From positions 1 to 64,000 of the forward strand of contig NZ_BAABFP010000007.1 in NCBI RefSeq assembly GCF_039541115.1: DNA of 64,000 nucleotides. The letters are read 5' to 3'. The stretch comes from Angustibacter luteus (GTDB lineage Bacteria; Actinomycetota; Actinomycetes; Actinomycetales; Angustibacteraceae). A model generated the notes under the pieces. That model saw nothing but the letters and a program-made list of their open reading frames with translations. It searched no databases and was not told the DNA's origin. Made by a program: the position numbers and the translations under genes. This document shows, piece after piece, positions 61,333-64,000 of the stretch (the first letter of the stretch is position 1; each line of letters starts with the position of its first letter).

Positions 61333-62670
61333 GTGACCCGCGTGCTCTGCGTCGACTTCGGCTCGACGTTCACCAAGGCCGCCCTGGTCGACGCCGACGA
61401 CGGCGCGCTGGTGGCGACCGCGTCGCACCCGACGACCATCGGTACCGACGTCCTGGACGGCTACCACGCGATCCGGGAAACCCTTGGCGCAGAACGCGTG
61501 GACGACGTCCTCGCCTGCTCCAGCGCGGGTGGTGGCCTGCGCCTGGCGGTGGTCGGCTACGAGCGGGTGGTCACGGCCGAGGCCGGCCACCGGGTCGGCC
61601 TATCGGCCGGCGCGCGGGTCGTGCACGTCGCCGCCGGTGAGCTCACGCCGGCCGGGGTCGACGAGCTGCGGGCCGCCCGACCGGACGTCGTCCTGCTGGT
61701 GGGTGGCACCGACGGCGGGAACGCGGAGGTGCTGTGCCACAACGCCCGCCGGCTCGGGATCGGCCGGGTTCCGGTGCCTGTGGTGCTGGCCGGCAACGCC
61801 GAGGGGGCCGACCAGGCCGAGCACGAGCTGGTCAGCCGCGGCCGGGTCGTCACCCGCACCGCCAACGTGCTGCCCCGGATCGGCGTGCTCGACCCCGAAC
61901 CCGCCCGGGGCGCCATCCGCGAGGTGTTCATCCGGCACGTCATCGGCGGAAAGGGACTGTCCCGGGGGCGCGCCTTCGCCGACATGGTGCGCGCCGCGAC
62001 GCCCGACGTCGTCCTGGCCGGGGTGAGCGTCCTGGCGGACGGCGGCGACGGCGTCCCGGGCGTGGGGGACGTCCTCGTCGTCGACGTCGGGGGCGCGACC
62101 ACCGACGTGTACTCCGCCCTGGCCCCCGAGGGCGAGGACGCCACCCTGCACAAGGAGGTCGTGGCGCCGATGTGGCACGCGCGCACCGTCGAGGGCGACC
62201 TGGGGATGCGGTGGAACGCCACCGGGGTGGTGGCCGCCGCCCGGACCGAGCATCTCCCGGTGGACGACGCGCTGGTGCACTACGCGCAACGGGTGCAGGC
62301 CGACCCGGCCTTCCTGCCCGGCGTGCCCGACGAGGTCGCGCACGACGTCGCGCTGGCGCGGTCCGCGGTGACCGTGGCGCTGCGCCGGCACGGTCGCCCG
62401 GCCAACCCGTCGGCGTCCCCGCGCCCCCTGCGCGAGGTGTCGCTGGTCGTCGGGTCGGGTGGGGTGCTCCGGCACCACGACGACGCGGTCCGCCACGCGG
62501 TGCTCTCGCCCGCGACCACGGACCACGCCGGCGGCTGGCGGGTTCCCGAGCACGCTCGGCTCGCCGTGGACGACCGCTACGTGCTGTTCGCCGCCGGGCT
62601 GCTGGCCGGGCAGTCACGGGGCGCGGCGGCAGCGCTGGTGTCTCAGGCGCTGCGCACTGTTCCCGGGTAG
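61333..62670 (+). CDS. MutL/GlmL-family ASKHA ATPase
   Basis: 445 residues of the actin/hexokinase-like (ASKHA) fold: VDFGSTFTKAALVD (phosphate 1), VVDVGGATTDVYS (phosphate 2) and VGSGGVLRHHDDAV (adenosine). DVVLLVGGTDGGNAEVLCHNARRL and PRIGVLDPEPARGAIREVFI match the glutamate-mutase-L (MutL/GlmL) family. Members accompany B12-dependent aminomutases, possibly as chaperones or reactivators, but no mutase subunit is near this gene. Function here is therefore open. GTG start backed by TAGGCT 6 bases upstream; 14 bases to the next gene. Confidence 0.85.
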   Translation: MTRVLCVDFGSTFTKAALVDADDGALVATASHPTTIGTDVLDGYHAIRETLGAERVDDVLACSSAGGGLRLAVVGYERVVTAEAGHRVGLSAGARVVHVAAGELTPAGVDELRAARPDVVLLVGGTDGGNAEVLCHNARRLGIGRVPVPVVLAGNAEGADQAEHELVSRGRVVTRTANVLPRIGVLDPEPARGAIREVFIRHVIGGKGLSRGRAFADMVRAATPDVVLAGVSVLADGGDGVPGVGDVLVVDVGGATTDVYSALAPEGEDATLHKEVVAPMWHARTVEGDLGMRWNATGVVAAARTEHLPVDDALVHYAQRVQADPAFLPGVPDEVAHDVALARSAVTVALRRHGRPANPSASPRPLREVSLVVGSGGVLRHHDDAVRHAVLSPATTDHAGGWRVPEHARLAVDDRYVLFAAGLLAGQSRGAAAALVSQALRTVPG

Positions 62671-62672
62671 GA

Positions 62673-62678
62673 CAGGAT
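62673..62678 (+). promoter_or_regulatory. Predicted leaderless -10 (CAGGAT) for the AI-2E permease gene
   Basis: CAGGAT ends 6 bases before the GTG at 62685, in the 14-base gap after the MutL-family stop, so the gene can be transcribed on its own. Confidence 0.45.
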
Positions 62679-62684
62679 GGCCGG

Positions 62685-63824
62685 GTGAGCCAGCGCCGAC
62701 CGGACGACGACACCGTCCCGTTCGGGATGCGCTCCGCCGCCGCGTGGGCCTGGCGGATCCTGGTGCTCGCGCTGACGATCTACGTGCTGCTGCGGCTGCT
62801 CAGCCTGCTCATCGTGCTGGTCGCGCCGGTGCTGATCGCGGTGCTGCTGGTCGCCCTGGTGCGTCCGCTGACCGACCTGCTGGCGCGCTGGACGCCCCGC
62901 GGCGTCGCGGCGCTGCTCACCTTGCTCAGCGTGCTCGCCGTCGTGGCCGGGTTGGTCGCCCTGGTCAGCACCCAGGTCGCCAGCGGCTTCCCCGAGCTGC
63001 AGAGGCAGGCCGAGGCCGGGGTCGGCGAGGTGCGGCGCTGGCTCGCCGGGCCGCCCTTCCGGCTGACCACCGACCAGCTGGCGCACTACGTCGACCAGGC
63101 CCGGGCCGGTCTGTCCGGCAGCCGGGACGCCCTGCTGTCCGGGGTCTTTGCCGCCACCTCGACGGCGGGTCACGTCATCGCGGGCTTCTTCATCGCCATG
63201 TTCGCGACGTTCTTCTTCCTCGCCCAGGGCGACATCATCTGGCGCTGGCTGCTCGGCGTGCTGCCGCGGGCGTCGCGCGCGCCGCTGGACCTGGCAGGTC
63301 ACCGTGGCTGGGTCACGCTGACCTCCTTCGTGCGGGCCACCATCCTGGTGGCGCTGGTCGACGCGATCGGGATCGGCGCGGGGGCGGCGCTGCTGGGCGT
63401 GCCGCTCGCGGTACCCCTGGGCGTGCTGGTGTTCCTCGGCGCGTTCGTGCCGGTGGTCGGCGCCTTGGTGTCAGGCTCGGTCGCGGTGCTCATCGCCCTG
63501 GTGGCCGTCGGACCGGTCAAGGCCCTGCTGATGCTGGGTGTGGTGATCGGCGTCCAGCAGCTCGAGGCGCACGTGCTGCAGCCGTTCCTGCTGGGCCGCG
63601 CCGTCAGCGTGCACCCGTTGGCCGTCATCCTGGGGATCGCGACCGGCGCGCTGGTCGCCGGCATCATCGGCGCGCTGTTCGCGGTGCCGCTGATCGCTGT
63701 GGGCAACACGATGGTGCTGTCCCTGACCGGCCGCAGCGACGAGGACGAGAGCCTCCAGGAGGCCGCGGACGGGGTCGGCGACGATCCACCGCCTGTGGAC
63801 GACGCGAGCGCCGCCAAGGGCTGA
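62685..63824 (+). CDS. AI-2E family transporter
   Basis: 379 residues, about eight transmembrane helices. ATFFFLAQGDIIWRWLLG, RATILVALVDAIGIGAGAAL, VFLGAFVPVVGALVSGSVAV and VQQLEAHVLQPFLLGRAVSVHPLAVIL are characteristic of the AI-2E/YdiK/PerM superfamily. Despite the name most members have other or unknown roles (metabolite or ion export). The C-terminal 35 residues are acidic and cytoplasmic. GTG start supported by CAGGAT 6 bases upstream. Confidence 0.9.
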   Translation: MSQRRPDDDTVPFGMRSAAAWAWRILVLALTIYVLLRLLSLLIVLVAPVLIAVLLVALVRPLTDLLARWTPRGVAALLTLLSVLAVVAGLVALVSTQVASGFPELQRQAEAGVGEVRRWLAGPPFRLTTDQLAHYVDQARAGLSGSRDALLSGVFAATSTAGHVIAGFFIAMFATFFFLAQGDIIWRWLLGVLPRASRAPLDLAGHRGWVTLTSFVRATILVALVDAIGIGAGAALLGVPLAVPLGVLVFLGAFVPVVGALVSGSVAVLIALVAVGPVKALLMLGVVIGVQQLEAHVLQPFLLGRAVSVHPLAVILGIATGALVAGIIGALFAVPLIAVGNTMVLSLTGRSDEDESLQEAADGVGDDPPPVDDASAAKG

Positions 63825-63876
63825 TCGGGCATCCTGGGACGGCGGCGTGGGGCCGATCGTCGACCGGAGGGCCCCG

Positions 63877-64000
63877 TTGTCGTACCACCCGCTGCCGAAC
63901 CACCCGCCTGACCCGATCCCGGACTCTGCCGTCTGGGTCGCGCGGCTGCGCCTCGCCGCGACCGACGTCCAGGACGCCGCCGCGACCCTGCGCGGGCGCG
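63877..64000 (+). CDS. Hypothetical protein, cut by the right edge
   Basis: Open frame to the window end, 41 residues visible (SYHPLPNHPPDPIPDSAVWVARL then RLAATDVQDAAATLRGR). TTG at 63877 is preferred because GGAGG lies 6 bases upstream; an in-frame GTG at 63847 is possible. No domain is recognisable in this fragment. It follows the AI-2E permease by 52 bases on the same strand. Confidence 0.5.
   Translation, partial: MSYHPLPNHPPDPIPDSAVWVARLRLAATDVQDAAATLRGR

Overview
This 64 kb window is dense chromosomal DNA from a high-GC actinobacterium. The evidence is the strong G/C bias at third codon positions, many GTG starts, ATGA or GTGA overlaps between genes, and classic actinobacterial neighbourhoods: enolase / FtsB-like / DUF501 / Ppx-GppA; a SurA-N lipoprotein beside MazG; an AfsR/SARP regulator; DrrAB-type ABC genes. 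The genus cannot be fixed from sequence alone. No intergenic stretch exceeds about 250 bases. No insertion sequence, prophage, CRISPR array or rRNA is visible. One tRNA-like gene is present.

Layout. 1-4.7 kb (minus strand): a secreted protein cut by the left edge, a small sortase-type surface protein, and a DUF4012 protein with a GT4 glycosyltransferase (cell-envelope theme). 4.8-12.7 kb: mfd, then the sulfate-assimilation set cysQ-cysD-cysN with a convergent, N-terminally extended APS kinase. 12.9-23.2 kb: SurA-like lipoprotein, mazG, DUF885 peptidase, a secreted metallophosphatase, an amidohydrolase with an FMN alpha-hydroxy-acid oxidase, a beta-propeller protein and an MFS pump. 23.3-30.2 kb: eno-ftsB-like-DUF501-ppx, a family 5 uracil-DNA glycosylase, a double-ACT protein with peptide deformylase, an unusual tRNA and a BI-1 family membrane protein. 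30.2-36.1 kb: DUF695 protein, thiolase, SGNH hydrolase, MBL hydrolase, cystathionine beta-synthase. 36.1-45.8 kb: a very large fused ABC exporter divergent from an AfsR/SARP regulator, a membrane protein, and a drrAB pair. 46-52.9 kb: small ORF, AraC/DinB protein, TetR regulator divergent from a complete branched-chain amino acid ABC operon (livGFHM plus binding protein). 53-64 kb: msrA, a lone DUF4143 ATPase preceded by three 23-bp-period repeats, a MocR (YczR-type) regulator divergent from yczE, cystathionine gamma-synthase, a 2H-like protein, an MFS pump with a divergent HxlR regulator, a MutL/GlmL-family protein, an AI-2E-family permease, and a gene cut by the right edge.

How genes fit together. 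Sulfur metabolism recurs: sulfate activation (cysD, cysN, cysC), PAP recycling (cysQ), both transsulfuration enzymes (cystathionine beta-synthase and gamma-synthase, about 22 kb apart) and methionine sulfoxide repair (msrA). Several regulator/target pairs are arranged divergently: TetR/liv, YczR/yczE, HxlR/MFS, SARP/ABC exporter.

The most general signal I found is promoter architecture. About 17 genes carry a -10-like hexamer (pattern xANNNT, e.g. TAGGCT, CAGGAT, TAGGGT) exactly 6 or 7 bases before the start codon, which predicts leaderless mRNAs and fixes many starts. Other points worth a second look are the repeat array before the DUF4143 gene, the short-variable-loop tRNA with a UAA anticodon, the strictly asymmetric ATP sites in the fused ABC exporter, a jelly-roll module shared by two secreted proteins, and several long intergenic inverted repeats. 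I did not find a clear-cut new defence or biosynthetic system.
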